Shown one piece after another: positions 63,874-64,000 of a stretch of DNA of 64,000 bases; positions within the stretch are counted from its first letter, which is position 1, and each line of letters starts with the position of its first letter. The position numbers and the translations under genes are program-made. The notes under the pieces were generated by a model, which was not told the origin of the DNA, made no database searches, and saw only the letters and a list, made by a program, of their open reading frames with translations. This DNA is from Psychrobacter maritimus. GTDB taxonomy: Bacteria; Pseudomonadota; Gammaproteobacteria; Pseudomonadales; Moraxellaceae. Location: NCBI RefSeq assembly GCF_904846345.1, contig NZ_CAJHAJ010000003.1:289481-353480 (forward strand). Direction: 5' to 3'.

Positions 63874-64000
63874 TGAACTGACCCCCAAATGTTGGACGGT
63901 TTAGTTTACCCCAAGGACTGAGTTCTGTATTGCACAGGACTCAGTCCTTTTAATTTAAGTTGAATACGCTCATGATTATAATAATGCATATAGTCATGAA
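63874..64000 (-). mobile_element. IS3-family insertion sequence, right end only
   Basis: An IS end beginning TGAACTGACCCCCAAA is followed by the end of a transposase gene read on the minus strand. The remaining element lies beyond the window. No target repeat can be judged. Confidence 0.85.
63906..64000 (-). CDS. IS3-family transposase OrfB, C-terminal fragment (cut by window edge)
   Basis: The last 30 codons before a TAA read as the typical IS3-family OrfB ending, with YYNHERIQLKLKGLSPVQYR near the end. The DDE catalytic residues are outside the window. The fragment is in frame up to the window edge, with no internal stop. Confidence 0.9.
   Translation of the reverse strand, partial: HDYMHYYNHERIQLKLKGLSPVQYRTQSLG

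Overview
The window looks like a chromosomal segment of a gammaproteobacterium of the family Moraxellaceae, most likely Psychrobacter. The pointers are moderate-to-low GC, AT-rich gaps, lipoprotein export with a single LolC/E-type permease plus LolD, a fused ClsC-like phospholipase D lipoprotein, and general protein similarity to that family. The assignment rests on recognition of protein families, not on a database search. No rRNA, tRNA or CRISPR array was seen.

Layout. 0-10.5 kb is housekeeping and transport: a fused TRAP permease, lipA, a carboxymuconolactone decarboxylase-like gene, acnB, a DUF805 gene, a PACE efflux gene with a possible structured leader, an enoyl-CoA hydratase family gene and an alpha/beta hydrolase. 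10.5-25.2 kb is a large tellurium-resistance/stress (Ter) locus. It has a minus-strand biosynthetic operon (ATP-grasp, a TerD-serine protease fusion, PRTase-TRSP, HAD, PRTase-PELOTA, CitE-like aldolase), a divergent terA-like gene, then terZ, an AIM24-family gene, terE, a queuosine-precursor transporter under a preQ1-I riboswitch, a TerC-family (DUF475) membrane protein and terD. 25.5-34.8 kb holds RNA modification and redox genes (rlmKL, an MscS channel, a dihydrolipoamide dehydrogenase-like flavoprotein, bcp, a small secreted protein, queC, ttcA). 35-41.2 kb is the cbb3 oxidase region (ccoNOQP, ccoG, a FixH-like gene). 42-54.9 kb has an SCP2-like gene, an unknown gene, the Lol exporter pair, a DUF2062 gene, comEC, an SppA-type peptidase, an alpha/beta hydrolase, a CPBP protease and dusA. 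55-63.8 kb has an MHS-type MFS carrier, a ClsC-like lipoprotein, metZ, ybaB, recR, rnd and an esterase. The window ends inside an IS3-family insertion sequence.

How the genes fit together. The Ter genes look like one stress module: calcium-binding TerD-type proteins, a TerC-type membrane protein, and a six-gene operon of the kind proposed in comparative genomics to make a nucleoside-like or otherwise ribosylated metabolite. Its most distinctive member joins a TerD domain to a trypsin-like protease with an intact-looking triad. Queuosine precursor uptake (riboswitch-controlled) lies inside the locus, and queC is 10 kb away.

Non-coding structure is unusually rich. Short degenerate tandem arrays, each with its own unit of 8-22 bp, sit in a large share of the gaps, and several run into stop codons. 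There is also a 170-bp MITE-like element with TA flanks, a matching solo end in the Ter operon, and a 17-bp perfect inverted repeat after ttcA.
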